A stretch of DNA of 64,000 bases, taken from NCBI GenBank assembly GCA_910588855.1, contig CAJUSR010000001.1, positions 230,611 through 294,610 on the forward strand, read 5' to 3'. The translations under genes and the position numbers were made by a program. The DNA comes from an uncultured Kineothrix sp. (GTDB taxonomy: Bacteria > Bacillota > Clostridia > Lachnospirales > Lachnospiraceae). This document shows positions 16,096-25,374 of this stretch, piece after piece (positions within the stretch are counted from its first letter, which is position 1; each line of letters opens with the position of its first letter). Under the pieces are notes generated by a model, which saw nothing but the letters and a program-made list of their open reading frames with translations, did no database searches and was not told where the DNA came from.

Positions 16096-16795
16096 ATCCT
16101 TTCGCCCGGAAATTCCCCTCTAAGCTCCTATCCTGGGCCAAAGTGCTGTATTCCCCCATCTTGTTATAAGAATCCAGTAAGAAACTATTGTTATCCACGG
16201 TAAAATCCGCTTTTTCTTCCGGAATGGAAGTTTTGATTTGTTTTTTTCTTTTAAAATACTGCCCTGCCTTTGCGGCGGTTTCCCCGAACTTCTCCAGAAA
16301 TTTCCGTATCCCTCCTTGCCCGCGCTTTAGCCCGCCGCTTACCGCACCTTCTATATTCCCTACTCTTCTGCCCTTTTCTTCGGGAATTTCTTCCATCCGG
16401 CTTTCCGGCTTTACCATCACGGTTGACACAACACCTGCCGCTCCTGCTTCTGCTAAAGGGGAAACCGTTCCCTGTATGCCATCCTCTCTTTTTATTGGAG
16501 CCGGCAGCCCTTTATCTCCGCGCCCTTCTCCTGATTCTTCCTGCCCTTCTTCTCCCAGCTTCCCCCAAAAAGCGGTTGCTTTTGTGAGCAGTTCCTGCAA
16601 ACCATTGGCCAGCAATTCCTTTAGGGAAAAACTTTTTTTCTGTTGTGTTGACGTCTGCATGGCCATTTTATTCCCGGCCGCCATCCTGCCCCCGCTTTCC
16701 AGTTTTGCTATCTTCGTTTCGTGCATGCATTTCGTTATCTCATGTTCATGGGTATGGTAATTGCCCGGGCTTATGTTGCCGCTGCTTCCAATCAT
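16094..16795 (-). CDS. Uncharacterised 233-residue protein
   Basis: No family recognised. The sequence is hydrophilic, with a His-rich beginning (NYHTHEHEITKCMHETK), Gln/Lys segments, Gly-rich charged stretches (GEEGQEESGEGRGDKG), and a lysine-rich FKRKKQIKT before a conserved-looking end (FTVDNNSFLLDSYNKMGEY). No membrane helices or signal peptide. Start ATG overlaps the stop of the upstream 128-residue gene (ATGA) with GAGGAG before it, so the two are co-translated. Other low-complexity charged genes at 51-54 kb have a similar flavour and may belong to a lineage-restricted set. Confidence 0.6.
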   Translation of the reverse strand: MIGSSGNISPGNYHTHEHEITKCMHETKIAKLESGGRMAAGNKMAMQTSTQQKKSFSLKELLANGLQELLTKATAFWGKLGEEGQEESGEGRGDKGLPAPIKREDGIQGTVSPLAEAGAAGVVSTVMVKPESRMEEIPEEKGRRVGNIEGAVSGGLKRGQGGIRKFLEKFGETAAKAGQYFKRKKQIKTSIPEEKADFTVDNNSFLLDSYNKMGEYSTLAQDRSLEGNFRAKG

Positions 16796-17178
16796 AAATA
16801 TTTCTCCTCTTTTTCCTTTGAAAATCCGATGTCAATGTATCTGTTATGCTCCTGAATAATTGCAAGCCCCGCCAATGCATTCTCTTCTTCCCCTATCGGC
16901 ACTCCTATCCTCTTTTTCCCCTTTGTCACAAGCATCAGGAAATGCATTTCCATCCCTGTTCCTTTTCCTCTCTTCCCCCGTATCTGTTCCAAATGCCTAT
17001 ATGCCCATATAATATCCTCATACCCTATGTACATCCATTTTTCAACTCCCCGGTAAAACAGGAAGTATTTCCCATACCGGATGTCTCCCACTTTCCTTGC
17101 CAAAATGAAGTCACGGCTGACCGCACGCTCCTCCTGCCGCAGACCCAACACATGTTCAAACCCAAAGCTGCCCTTCAT
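16792..17178 (-). CDS. Uncharacterised 128-residue protein, beta-rich
   Basis: Not assigned to a family. It shows alternating hydrophobic strands (KYFLFYRGVEKWMYIGYEDIIWAYRH; MEMHFLMLVTKGKKRIGVPIG) reminiscent of a PH-like small barrel that reads a value and compares it, followed by a C-terminal helix. No membrane segment. It follows the phosphopantetheinyl transferase by 28 bases and overlaps the next gene by 4, so the three are one transcription unit on the minus strand. Confidence 0.6.
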   Translation of the reverse strand: MKGSFGFEHVLGLRQEERAVSRDFILARKVGDIRYGKYFLFYRGVEKWMYIGYEDIIWAYRHLEQIRGKRGKGTGMEMHFLMLVTKGKKRIGVPIGEEENALAGLAIIQEHNRYIDIGFSKEKEEKYL

Positions 17179-17206
17179 ATACTCTGCCCCCGTTTTCTTT
17201 TAAACG

Positions 17207-17932
17207 CTATTCTTCATGAAAGAAAACCTCTTTCTTTTGTATCCCTTTCGGCGGTTCATAGCTGCAAACCGCCATACTATACTTATTTATCCCATCATAT
17301 TCCTGATAGGTCTTAAAGTATGCTCCTACGCCCTTTTCTTCCTTCTTTTTTATTGTTCCTTTTCCAAACCCTTCTTTTTCTTCCAGCTCAATGATTGTTG
17401 CATCCAGCCCCTGCCGCATCCCTTCCCCGGTCAGCTTCATATAGGATTCCTTCACGGTCCACATGCAAAAGAACATCTCCGACGGAGCAAACCCTTCGTT
17501 TTCCAAACGTGCCAGCAATTTCTTGTCTTCTTCGGAAAAAAACCTTTGCGCCAGCTCTTTCTTCCACTTCTTATGGACTTGGATGTCAATACCCACTTCA
17601 TTATCGGAAAAAGCACAAACCACATAATCCCTTGAGTGGGAAACATTGAAATAAATGTTTTCCTTCCCTTTTAAATAAGGCTTTCCATACTTTGAATAGG
17701 AATAAGACAAAGAAAGCGGATTTGCATTTCTTTGCAAGCCGCCCTCTTCCGTCATCCACTCCTTCGCCCCTTCCCGAATCAAATACCCGGCAAGAAGGCT
17801 TCTTTTTTTGTCCTCCAGATTTCTGCACTGCCATACTTTCCTCATCCGTTCTTCGTCCAAATATACAATATTCCTTAGAACCGCCTCTTCATCGGGAAGC
17901 AGGGCAGTGCCTGCCCTATATATCCTAATCAT
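17207..17932 (-). CDS. 4'-phosphopantetheinyl transferase, Sfp type
   Basis: Transfers phosphopantetheine from CoA to a carrier-protein serine. The 241-residue protein has the Sfp signatures NEVGIDIQ (Mg2+-binding Asp), FFSEEDKKLL and WTVKESYMKLTGEGM, and the family-typical two-half length. Start MIRIYRAGTALL at 17932 is preceded by GAGGGG; an upstream in-frame ATG lacks support. No polyketide or peptide synthetase is in the window, so the partner carrier protein is elsewhere. Head of a three-gene unit. Confidence 0.9.
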   Translation of the reverse strand: MIRIYRAGTALLPDEEAVLRNIVYLDEERMRKVWQCRNLEDKKRSLLAGYLIREGAKEWMTEEGGLQRNANPLSLSYSYSKYGKPYLKGKENIYFNVSHSRDYVVCAFSDNEVGIDIQVHKKWKKELAQRFFSEEDKKLLARLENEGFAPSEMFFCMWTVKESYMKLTGEGMRQGLDATIIELEEKEGFGKGTIKKKEEKGVGAYFKTYQEYDGINKYSMAVCSYEPPKGIQKKEVFFHEE

Positions 17933-18021
17933 AGCGATACCCCTCATCCGCCCCCACGGACTTTCCAAACCCTTGAAAAAATTTCTCTTTTCATCCCACT
18001 TTTTATTTATTTCTGATACTC

Positions 18022-18149
18022 TTTTCTTTTTACCTTCGATATTTTTTTTGCTTTTGATATCTCTTTCTTTTTACCCTCGATATTTCTTTTTTGCTTTTGA
18101 TATCTCTTTCTTTTTACCCTCGATATTTCTTTTTGCCTTTGCTATTTTT
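18022..18149. repeat. 43-bp tandem repeat, three copies
   Basis: About three copies of a 43-bp unit containing TTTCTTTTTACCCTCGATAT followed by TTCTTTTTTGCTTTTGATATCTC. The first has a T for C change and the last is partial. On the minus strand the tract is purine-rich and lies just downstream of the aspS stop codon (18160), facing the transferase gene. Confidence 0.85.
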
Positions 18150-18159
18150 AATCTACCTT

Positions 18160-19956
18160 TTATTCGCTTTCCGAAACCTCCGTGATGCCAATCCCAAGTT
18201 CTTTAAGCTGAACCTCATCCACCACATCCGGCGCGTTTGTCAGCAGGCATGACGCATCTTTTATCTTCGGGAATGCCATAACATCCCTAATGCTGTCGCT
18301 ATGGACAAGCAGCATCACCAGACGGTCCAGCCCATAAGCCAGCCCCGCATGAGGAGGAACGCCATATTTGAATGCATTCAGCAAAAAGCCAAAACGGTTA
18401 TAAGCATCCTCTTTTTCAAAACCTAATACCTCAAACATCTTTTCCTGCACATCGTTCTGGAAAATCCTGACCGACCCTCCGCCTAATTCCACACCATTTA
18501 ATACAATATCATATGCCTTTGCGCGCACTCTGCCCGGATCGGAATCCAAATAAGCAAGGTCCTCGTCCATCGGCATGGTAAACGGATGATGCATTGCCAC
18601 AAAACGGTTCTCTTCTTCATTCCACTCCAGCAGAGGGAACTCCGTCACCCAAAGGAATTGGAAACGGCTCTCGTCTATCAGCCCCATCTGTTTTCCAAGT
18701 TCCAGACGTAATGCCCCAAGCACACTCCATACAACCGGATTCTTATCCGCCGCAAACAACAGCAAATCCCCATTCTCACCGTTCATAGACTGCACAAGGG
18801 CACCTAGCTCTTCCTCCGTCATAAATTTCGCAAAAGAAGATTTATAACTGCCGTCTTCCCCAATGCAAAGATAGGCCAGCCCCTTTGCTCCGTATCCCTT
18901 CGCCATATCCACAAGGGCATCAATTTTTTTCCTGGGCATAGCCCCTTGCCCCTTGGCATTGATTCCCCTAACGGAACCGCCGTTCTCCAAAGCAGATGCG
19001 AATACACCGAACCCACAGCCTTTTACCGTCTCCGATACATCCGTCAGTTCCATGCCAAAACGGGTATCCGGCTTATCGGAGCCATAGCGGTTCATAGCGT
19101 CTATCCATTTGATGCGCGGAAGAGGAAGCTCTACCTCTAACCCGATTGCTTCCCGGCATACAAACTGTATCAATCTCTCATTGACATCAATAACATCCTC
19201 CACGTCCACAAAGGAAAGCTCCATATCCACCTGTGTAAACTCCGGCTGCCTGTCCGCCCGCAAATCTTCATCCCGGAAACATTTTGCAATCTGAAAATAG
19301 CGGTCGTAGCCTGAACACATCAAAAGCTGCTTAAATAACTGGGGCGATTGGGGTAAACCATAAAAAGTACCCGGATGCACCCGGCTCGGCACGAGGTAAT
19401 CCCTCGCCCCTTCCGGTGTAGATTTCCCCAGAATAGGAGTCTCTATTTCCAAAAAGCCTTCTTCCGTTAAAAATTTGCGGATGTTTGCCGTTATGGCACT
19501 GCGTAAAATCAAATTGCGCTGCAAATCCGGTCTGCGCAAGTCCAAATAACGGTACTTTAGCCGCAGCTCCTCTTTGGTTTTGGATTCTGCCTCAATCGGG
19601 AAAGGGGGTGTCTCTGCTTCTGACAGGATACGCGTTTGTTTTGCGCGGATTTCGATATCGCCGGTAGCAAGGTTTTCATTTACCGCCCCTGCCCTTTTTT
19701 CTACCGTTCCCACTACCGCAACCACAAATTCGCTTCTCATTTTTTCCGCCTTGGCAAAATTATCCCCGCCACAATCATTTTCCTCAAAAATAATCTGAAG
19801 CAGGCCGGAACGGTCTCTCAAATCCACAAAAATAATGCCTCCCTTATTCCTTTGCTTCTGCACCCAGCCCATCACGGTCACTGTCTCACCTACATGGGCT
19901 GCGGACAATTCCCCGCAGCGGTGCGTCCTTTTTAGTCCTCTCATCGTCTCTGCCAT
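18160..19956 (-). CDS. aspS: Aspartyl-tRNA synthetase
   Basis: Class IIb synthetase charging tRNA-Asp. The 598-residue bacterial form has the N-terminal OB anticodon-binding domain (GWVQKQRNKGGIIFVDLRDRSG), motif 1 and the flipping region, motif 2 in YFQIAKCFRDEDLRADRQPEFTQ, the bacterial GAD insertion (about residues 285-415), and motif 3 with AYGLDRLVMLL. I choose ATG 19956 (MAETMRGLKRTHRCGEL), behind GAGGAAAT; the reading frame extends 12 codons further without a good site. It follows hisS by 57 bases, the usual hisS-aspS pair. Confidence 0.96.
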   Translation of the reverse strand: MAETMRGLKRTHRCGELSAAHVGETVTVMGWVQKQRNKGGIIFVDLRDRSGLLQIIFEENDCGGDNFAKAEKMRSEFVVAVVGTVEKRAGAVNENLATGDIEIRAKQTRILSEAETPPFPIEAESKTKEELRLKYRYLDLRRPDLQRNLILRSAITANIRKFLTEEGFLEIETPILGKSTPEGARDYLVPSRVHPGTFYGLPQSPQLFKQLLMCSGYDRYFQIAKCFRDEDLRADRQPEFTQVDMELSFVDVEDVIDVNERLIQFVCREAIGLEVELPLPRIKWIDAMNRYGSDKPDTRFGMELTDVSETVKGCGFGVFASALENGGSVRGINAKGQGAMPRKKIDALVDMAKGYGAKGLAYLCIGEDGSYKSSFAKFMTEEELGALVQSMNGENGDLLLFAADKNPVVWSVLGALRLELGKQMGLIDESRFQFLWVTEFPLLEWNEEENRFVAMHHPFTMPMDEDLAYLDSDPGRVRAKAYDIVLNGVELGGGSVRIFQNDVQEKMFEVLGFEKEDAYNRFGFLLNAFKYGVPPHAGLAYGLDRLVMLLVHSDSIRDVMAFPKIKDASCLLTNAPDVVDEVQLKELGIGITEVSESE

Positions 19957-20013
19957 AGCAATTATTTCCTCACATTCCGCCCTTTCCGGCATTTTTATCT
20001 TCTCACTCTTATT

Positions 20014-21276
20014 CTACTGCTTTAACGGATTTTTATAAAATTCCAAAAACTCCATATATCCTTCCCCGTTTAGCTGTTCCTTCTGGAACTTTTTATTTTT
20101 GTTCATACGGGCTACAAGCACCTGTGTGCCGTTTTCCCTTTCTTCCTGCGCCTTTGCAATAATTTCGCACAACCGCTTTGTATCGACGCCTTTTTCCACC
20201 AAATAAGCGATTTTCTTATTTTCATCCGGGATACGGAACCCATTTTCCATCATGATAAGGATAATTCTTTCAAAACCGATGGAAAACCCGCAGGCAGGCA
20301 CATCTTTGCCCGTGAACTTGCCCACCATCTTATCATAACGGCCTCCGCCTCCGCAGCTTCCTCCAAACTCCGGCATCGCAATTTCAAAAATGGTTCCCGT
20401 ATAATAAGACATCCCGCGGACGAGGGCAGGGTCAAAGACAATCTCAAAGTCGGAACTCTTGGTGGATTTCACACTTGCCATAATTTCCTCAAGCCCGGTT
20501 CCTGCTTCCGGCTCCAATACATCCTGAAGCTTCTCCAAAAGATAAGCAAGCCCGTCTTCTGCTTCCGCCAGCCCTTTGAAAAGCTCCAGATATTTCCCGA
20601 TGCTTTCCTCCTGAAAACCGCTTTTCCGCAGTTCTTCAGATACTCCGTCCAATCCGATTTTATCCATCTTATCCAAAATAATGAAGACATTGTCATAAGC
20701 TTCTTGCGGAAAGCCGCTATAAGCCGCCATCGCTTTTAAAATCCTCCGGTCATTGATACGTATCTGGAAATTCTTAAACCCAAGCCTTCCAAGCGTCGTT
20801 GTGGTAGCCAGAATCAGTTCTATTTCCGCCAGGTTGGAAGGTTCCCCTAAGATATCGATATCGCACTGCATAAACTGCCGGTAACGGCCCTTTTGTGGCC
20901 TGTCCGCCCTCCAGACATTGCCCATTTGCAATGCCTTAAACGGTGCCGGAAGTTCATTGGCATGGTTGGAATAATAGCGCACCAACGGAACCGTCAAATC
21001 GTACCGCAGGCCGCCGTCCACCAAATCTTCTTCCCCTTTTGCATTTTCCAAACTCAGCTTTTCGCCCCGTTTTAAAATCTTAAAAATCAGCTTTTCATTT
21101 TCACCGCCCTGTTTGCTGCTCAAATTGGCAATATTCTCCACGCAAGGGGTTTCTATGGAAGTAAAACCGAATTTCCCATAAGTCTCTTTAATAACCCCTA
21201 TCACATAATCCCTAAGCTGCATTTCCGAAGGCATAATATCCCGCATGCCGGTAACCGGCTTTTTACTAAGTGCCAT
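20014..21276 (-). CDS. hisS: Histidyl-tRNA synthetase
   Basis: Class IIa synthetase for tRNA-His, 420 residues. Visible are the start GMRDIMPSEM, motif 1 GFTSIETPCVEN, motif 2 around MGNVWRADRPQKGRYRQFMQCDIDI, the histidine-specific DPALVRGMSYYTGTIFE, motif 3 ACGFSIGFERIILIM, and the C-terminal anticodon-binding domain. It is transcribed with aspS. In many Clostridia this pair follows hemZ; here hemZ is 12 kb away, behind transferred genes. Confidence 0.96.
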   Translation of the reverse strand: MALSKKPVTGMRDIMPSEMQLRDYVIGVIKETYGKFGFTSIETPCVENIANLSSKQGGENEKLIFKILKRGEKLSLENAKGEEDLVDGGLRYDLTVPLVRYYSNHANELPAPFKALQMGNVWRADRPQKGRYRQFMQCDIDILGEPSNLAEIELILATTTTLGRLGFKNFQIRINDRRILKAMAAYSGFPQEAYDNVFIILDKMDKIGLDGVSEELRKSGFQEESIGKYLELFKGLAEAEDGLAYLLEKLQDVLEPEAGTGLEEIMASVKSTKSSDFEIVFDPALVRGMSYYTGTIFEIAMPEFGGSCGGGGRYDKMVGKFTGKDVPACGFSIGFERIILIMMENGFRIPDENKKIAYLVEKGVDTKRLCEIIAKAQEERENGTQVLVARMNKNKKFQKEQLNGEGYMEFLEFYKNPLKQ

Positions 21277-21380
21277 AATCCATTCTCCTATTTTTAGAAG
21301 TTTTCCTATTTACACCCTTTTACTACCTAGAAAACCCCATTCTGCTTTTTAAACGATTTTACACCGTTTGACAAGGTTTT

Positions 21381-22190
21381 TCAACTCCCTTCGGAGACTT
21401 TCTTTTCGTATGGCGCCGTCCGGTTTCTTATCCACACGGCAATCGGGGTAATTATCAAATAAAGGGCTGTTAAAATTATAAAAAATAATATGTCGGCTTC
21501 TAAAAAAACATATATAACATTAAAACCAAAATGCAGCATTACCGAATAGAGCAGATTGTTATGCCGCTCCAGAAAAATATTCATTAAAACAGTAATGGAC
21601 GTGATGACGACAATATTGGAAATAATATAAGGGATTGCCCGCCAATCGGTAAACGATGAATCTACCGCCCAAAGCAACGCATGCCAGAAGCACCAGACCA
21701 GCCCTTGGCAAATGGAAGATTTCAGGAAAGTATATTTTTTATCAAACTCTTCACGCATAAACCCCCTCCATCCCAGCTCTTCCCCCGTAGGCCCAGAAGT
21801 AAATGACATAAAAAGGCTAAGGGGCAGCGGTATTGTTCCAAAATTGATATACGACTGTACCGGCCTTCCTTCCCATATAGAAAGGATTATCAAAGACAAT
21901 ATGCTGATTCCTGCCACTAGGGCAAAGGAAAACAATAACAATACAGGCTTAATCTTGCCCGAAAAACACCTTTTAACAAAAGCAGACCTTGTTTCTTCCG
22001 GCCGAAACTTCTTCCAGCCAACAAGAAGCAAATATGTCGGCGACCATGCACAAAGATTACGGACAATCCACATCATAACCGGCGGCGCATGGAAAATCAG
22101 GCTTGCGGAACCTGCCACGAAAATAATAAGCGCCCAAATCAGCACATAAGAACTGATAATATATTTTTTTAAGTAATCCATCTTTTTCAT
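21381..22190 (-). CDS. CPBP-family intramembrane glutamic protease
   Basis: A 269-residue multi-pass membrane protein (about eight helices). The active-site motif TGEELGWRGFMREEF gives the EExxxR signature and later helices carry the FWHALLW histidine and the HFGFN motif. Family members process prenylated proteins, confer bacteriocin self-immunity or cleave anti-sigma factors; the role here is unknown. ATG 22190 lies five bases beyond the stop of the XRE gene and has GAGGGTGA, so the two form an operon and are probably functionally linked. Confidence 0.85.
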   Translation of the reverse strand: MKKMDYLKKYIISSYVLIWALIIFVAGSASLIFHAPPVMMWIVRNLCAWSPTYLLLVGWKKFRPEETRSAFVKRCFSGKIKPVLLLFSFALVAGISILSLIILSIWEGRPVQSYINFGTIPLPLSLFMSFTSGPTGEELGWRGFMREEFDKKYTFLKSSICQGLVWCFWHALLWAVDSSFTDWRAIPYIISNIVVITSITVLMNIFLERHNNLLYSVMLHFGFNVIYVFLEADILFFIILTALYLIITPIAVWIRNRTAPYEKKVSEGS

Positions 22191-22194
22191 TCCA

Positions 22195-23082
22195 TCACCC
22201 TCTTTTACTATAAGCACAAATGGTAAGCTCGCTTTTTATTCCGTTCAATTCGATTAGATTATCGGCTCCAACCACGCCAAATGGCTCTGTTTCCTCTCCG
22301 TCTTTCTCATAAAAAATGGTCGTTCCAATGCCCTTTGTAACCGCACTGAAAACCGTTCCCTCAGGAATGCGGATTTTCGAGGTCGCCGAGACTTGGTTGA
22401 TTGCAATTTCACCATTGAAAGAACGGCAGAAGATATCCATATCCAAATTGCAGTTTACCTCTACTATACCGGCCACATCCCCTAAAATAAGGTTTTTCGC
22501 TTTTATATCCAGTTCGATGTTTTCGCATTCCAAAGCGGTTACTTCAACCGTTTCCGCATTCACTGCCAGCTCAATATGTTCCATATAGGACAACGGTATC
22601 TGTACAAAAATAGCAATTGCTTCTTTAGCGGCTGCTTCTTTTACTCCGTTTTTACGGTTTACATCCACATCAATCCTCTTTTTGATATCATCCACTTTGA
22701 CTTTAAAATCACTCTGAAGCGTCGGCATTGTATCCGATGCCAGGCGAATGCGGATTTTTTCACCGTCATATCCCGAAAGCACAAGCTGCTTCGCCCCGCC
22801 AAACTTCATATCATAACGTTTCGGTTCATCAATATCATACTCCGTAATGCTCTCAAAAAGATACTCCGATTTTTTATTCTCCTGCTTTTCCTTTCCTAAG
22901 AGTTCGTCAATGGAAATATCGAACAAGCCGGAAATAGCCATTATGTTTTCTATATCCGGAATCCCTGCATCCGCCTCCCATTTCGTAACAGCCTGCCGTG
23001 ACACCCCTAATTTCTCCGCCAGCCTCTCCTGCGACATCCCTGCCTGTTTCCTCATAACTTTCAACTTCCCACCAAATCCCAT
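22195..23082 (-). CDS. XRE-family regulator with C-terminal adhesin-like beta domain
   Basis: A 295-residue protein. Residues 5-60 are a HTH_3 domain (LKVMRKQAGMSQERLAEKLG, VSRQAVTKWE), then a linker, then from about residue 85 a repetitive beta-strand region (IELAVNAETVEVTALECENI...) like the DUF4097 fold that often occurs in membrane-linked sensors; there is no membrane helix here. Start ATG 23082 has a perfect AAGGAGG. Operon with the CPBP protease, probably regulating it. A 55-bp tandem duplication lies directly upstream. Confidence 0.85.
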   Translation of the reverse strand: MGFGGKLKVMRKQAGMSQERLAEKLGVSRQAVTKWEADAGIPDIENIMAISGLFDISIDELLGKEKQENKKSEYLFESITEYDIDEPKRYDMKFGGAKQLVLSGYDGEKIRIRLASDTMPTLQSDFKVKVDDIKKRIDVDVNRKNGVKEAAAKEAIAIFVQIPLSYMEHIELAVNAETVEVTALECENIELDIKAKNLILGDVAGIVEVNCNLDMDIFCRSFNGEIAINQVSATSKIRIPEGTVFSAVTKGIGTTIFYEKDGEETEPFGVVGADNLIELNGIKSELTICAYSKRG

Positions 23083-23096
23083 ACCAATCCTCCTTT

Positions 23097-23206
23097 TTTT
23101 GCGAAGCAAAATGCGACTGCCTTTGCAGGAGCAGAGGATTTCGCCTACTTGTTTTGCGAAGCAAAATGCGACTGCCCTTGCTGGAGCAGAAGATTTCGCC
23201 TCCTTA
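23097..23206. repeat. 55-bp tandem duplication upstream of the XRE gene
   Basis: Two adjacent copies (23097-23151 and 23152-23206) of a block beginning TTTTGCGAAGCAAAATGCGA and ending in GATTTCGCCT. They differ at about five positions. Each contains the small palindrome TTTTGCGAAGCAAAA. It occupies the region where the promoter should be. Confidence 0.85.
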
Positions 23207-23265
23207 ATATAGTGTATTCATTATAGGAAACTAGATTTTGCATTACAAGCAAGTTCAAATGTCAT

Positions 23266-23586
23266 TTACGATTTTCCCGCTACTTTGCGTAGCATTTTCA
23301 GGAAATGCTTTTTCTGCCGAAGCGGGAATTTCATACAATGCGGATTTCCCCGTTGCCACTTGCCACGGGCTGGTTTATCGCTTTTCATCGTTTTCGTCAC
23401 TTTTCCTGATTTGCCCTGTTTCCCGCACTCTAAATCATGGTGAATGACACGCCTTACCTTATCCTCTACGCTTTGGGTACTCGTAGAAGAAAAATGTACC
23501 TCGACTAAATAGGTTGTCTTATCAATCTTCTTTTGTAAACAGAGCGTCAATCGCCCTGTGGTGTTGGTCTGAATGTTGTTGCTCAT
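23266..23586 (-). CDS. TnpW-family transposon protein
   Basis: A 106-residue protein whose first half (TTGRLTLCLQKKIDKTTYLVEVHF, VEDKVRRVIHHDLE) resembles the small TnpW proteins carried by Tn4451-like mobilisable elements and Firmicute integrative elements; their function is unknown. The rest is Lys/Arg-rich and has no match I know, and is longer than the typical 55-70 residues, perhaps through loss of the native stop. ATG 23586 follows GGAGGAAT. It is one end of a remnant that also includes the fragment at 23622-24048. Confidence 0.6.
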   Translation of the reverse strand: MSNNIQTNTTGRLTLCLQKKIDKTTYLVEVHFSSTSTQSVEDKVRRVIHHDLECGKQGKSGKVTKTMKSDKPARGKWQRGNPHCMKFPLRQKKHFLKMLRKVAGKS

Positions 23587-23621
23587 ATTCCTCCTTTTGG
23601 GCACAAAAAAAGACGTATGGT

Positions 23622-24048
23622 TTACCTTCTTGCCCCATGCGTCTTTACGCTGTTATGTAAAAGGTTCAGCATACGCTCCTTTAATTCAGGGTACTTCGAT
23701 ATGTTGTCCGTATGCTCCTTATCATATCGCATTTTAGAAAGTCCTTTGAGTGACCGTTTCCAACTGCTGATATTTCTGCGCTTTGTCCTCTGTGAAGTTC
23801 GCAAGACTCTCAAAGCTGTCTATCTTCCTTGTCGTGATTAATTTCTCCGCATTGTCGGCTGGCTGCAAAGCGGTTCTTACGGATATTCTTCTTAATTGTT
23901 TTCCGCTGACAATCAGCAAGTCAATCCTGCTTTTGCGTTCCCTCACTTTTACAATCATTTCCATGACTTCATTCTTCACGCTGACTGCTGCACTCTTAAT
24001 CTTGGCATACTGTACGCTGTGAAGTTTCTGCTTGGCAAGCATGAGCAT
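23622..24048 (-). pseudogene. Fragment of a mobile-element protein, frameshifted
   Basis: Two minus-strand frames join near 23745: an upstream piece (KIKSAAVSVKNEVMEMIVKV ... FTEDKAQKYQQLETVTQ) and a downstream piece (MRYDKEHTDNISKYPELKER ... NSVKT). Together they look like the C-terminal part of a larger helical protein. In Tn4451-like elements the gene before tnpW encodes a relaxase, so a relaxase tail is the best guess, by position only. No intact start or catalytic motif remains. Confidence 0.4.
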
Positions 24049-24229
24049 TTCTTTTGGCTATGGCAAGACAAACAACGCCCTCCGCATATGCCAGCTTGCT
24101 GGCATTGTCCATTGCAAGTGAAACTTGCTCCCCGAAGGGCGCATCTGATATGTAGCGTAGAAAAAGCACTTAGATTGATTTTCTAAGTGCCTAGTATATC
24201 TCATAATGAGCAAAAGTCTATTTTATATA

Positions 24230-24916
24230 TCATATTTTGTTAGCCAATCGTTCCTCTTTTAACCAGTTAATATCATCTTCCGTTGGATTTTCATAGACTG
24301 CTGCAATCTTCAAACAGGCTGGTGTATTTCCGCAACAATATCCGAAACTGATTCTTAACGTCCACTCTCCTTCTGTAACAGAAATTTGTTCTTGTATGGA
24401 AGCATCCTCAGTAATTTCATCTCCCATTTTTTCAAAACAGTATATGGTTTCTTCGTCTGGAGAAATTACTTCAACTATAACCTGTTCACCCATTGGAAAG
24501 ATATTTTCTTTTGGTTTCATAAGCAAATCTGAAAAACTTACTTCTAAGTTGACAGTATTTTCTTCATGCACATAAAAAGACCAATTTCCCTGTGTAACAA
24601 ATGGTGCATAATCTTTTTTAAATGCTGTATCTAAACGAAAGATATAACCCTGTTCAATATCCGCAATAAGTTCTTCCTTTGTAAGATAATATTCATATCC
24701 ATCATAGTTACTATCAAAATCATCAGCAATGTTATCATTTTTTAACGGAATAATTACATTGGCGGCTTCTGACATATCAGTTTCAGCAGTATTTATATTT
24801 TCAGCATTGTCAACACTGTTGGAATCCTCCTGTTTTGCAGACCTACCGCACCCGCTTAGTAATAATAAAATAGATATTGATATAAATACAATTCCTATCC
24901 TTGTTTTTTTTGACAT
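24230..24916 (-). CDS. Uncharacterised lipoprotein
   Basis: A 228-residue exported protein. The signal peptide MSKKTRIGIVFISISILLLL ends in a lipobox LSGC, so Cys 23 would be lipidated. The acidic Asn/Asp/Glu-rich spacer is followed by a beta-rich domain with NWSFYVHEENTVNLEVSFSD and a small Cys pair YCCGN near residue 205. No family recognised. The start at 24916 has AGGGGGT. The gene lies between remnants of a mobile element (tnpW fragments on both sides) and has AT-rich codon use, so it may be cargo of that element. Confidence 0.7.
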   Translation of the reverse strand: MSKKTRIGIVFISISILLLLSGCGRSAKQEDSNSVDNAENINTAETDMSEAANVIIPLKNDNIADDFDSNYDGYEYYLTKEELIADIEQGYIFRLDTAFKKDYAPFVTQGNWSFYVHEENTVNLEVSFSDLLMKPKENIFPMGEQVIVEVISPDEETIYCFEKMGDEITEDASIQEQISVTEGEWTLRISFGYCCGNTPACLKIAAVYENPTEDDINWLKEERLANKI

Positions 24917-25374
24917 AACTATACCCCCTGCGGAATCACCTAATTGTTTTATTTTACAACAAATGAACACTCAATTCTATTAAATATACCTTAAACTTTT
25001 TTTGCCCTATTCCATTCAATCATCGACTTCCTGCCCAATCCCTCTGCTCTATGCTGACTACCCTCGGCTTGCGGTAGCTGACATATGATTTCGGAAAATA
25101 ATAGTTCTTCCCATACTCTCAATCATAGAGAATGACACATTTTATCTTGTCTTCCACGTTTTGATTCCCGGTACCGGAAAATATTTTCTACTCAAGGGGT
25201 ATCATATCACAGTTTCTATATGCCCTAACGCTATTTCTATATTTGACTTTGTTTGATATGATTACAGTCTTCACAATATATATCACAGAAGAGCCTTTCT
25301 TTGGTTTGCTCTGTTCTCCCCAATAAGCGGAAATTTTTCGCCCTCCTTGTGTAAGAAAACATCCATTTCATAAA
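24917..25374. other. Interval with a tnpW relic and no intact gene
   Basis: Apart from the TnpW-like fragment at 25119-25184, nothing coding is visible. AT-rich, with a TATCATATCACAG / TTTGATATGATTACAG near-repeat around 25200-25270. Confidence 0.5.
25119..25184 (-). pseudogene. Second TnpW fragment
   Basis: Read on the minus strand this gives FSGTGNQNVEDKIKCVILYD then a stop, closely parallel to FSSTSTQSVEDKVRRVIHHD in the TnpW protein at 23266. Only the middle remains, so it is a relic of another copy or of a duplicated element end. Confidence 0.6.
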
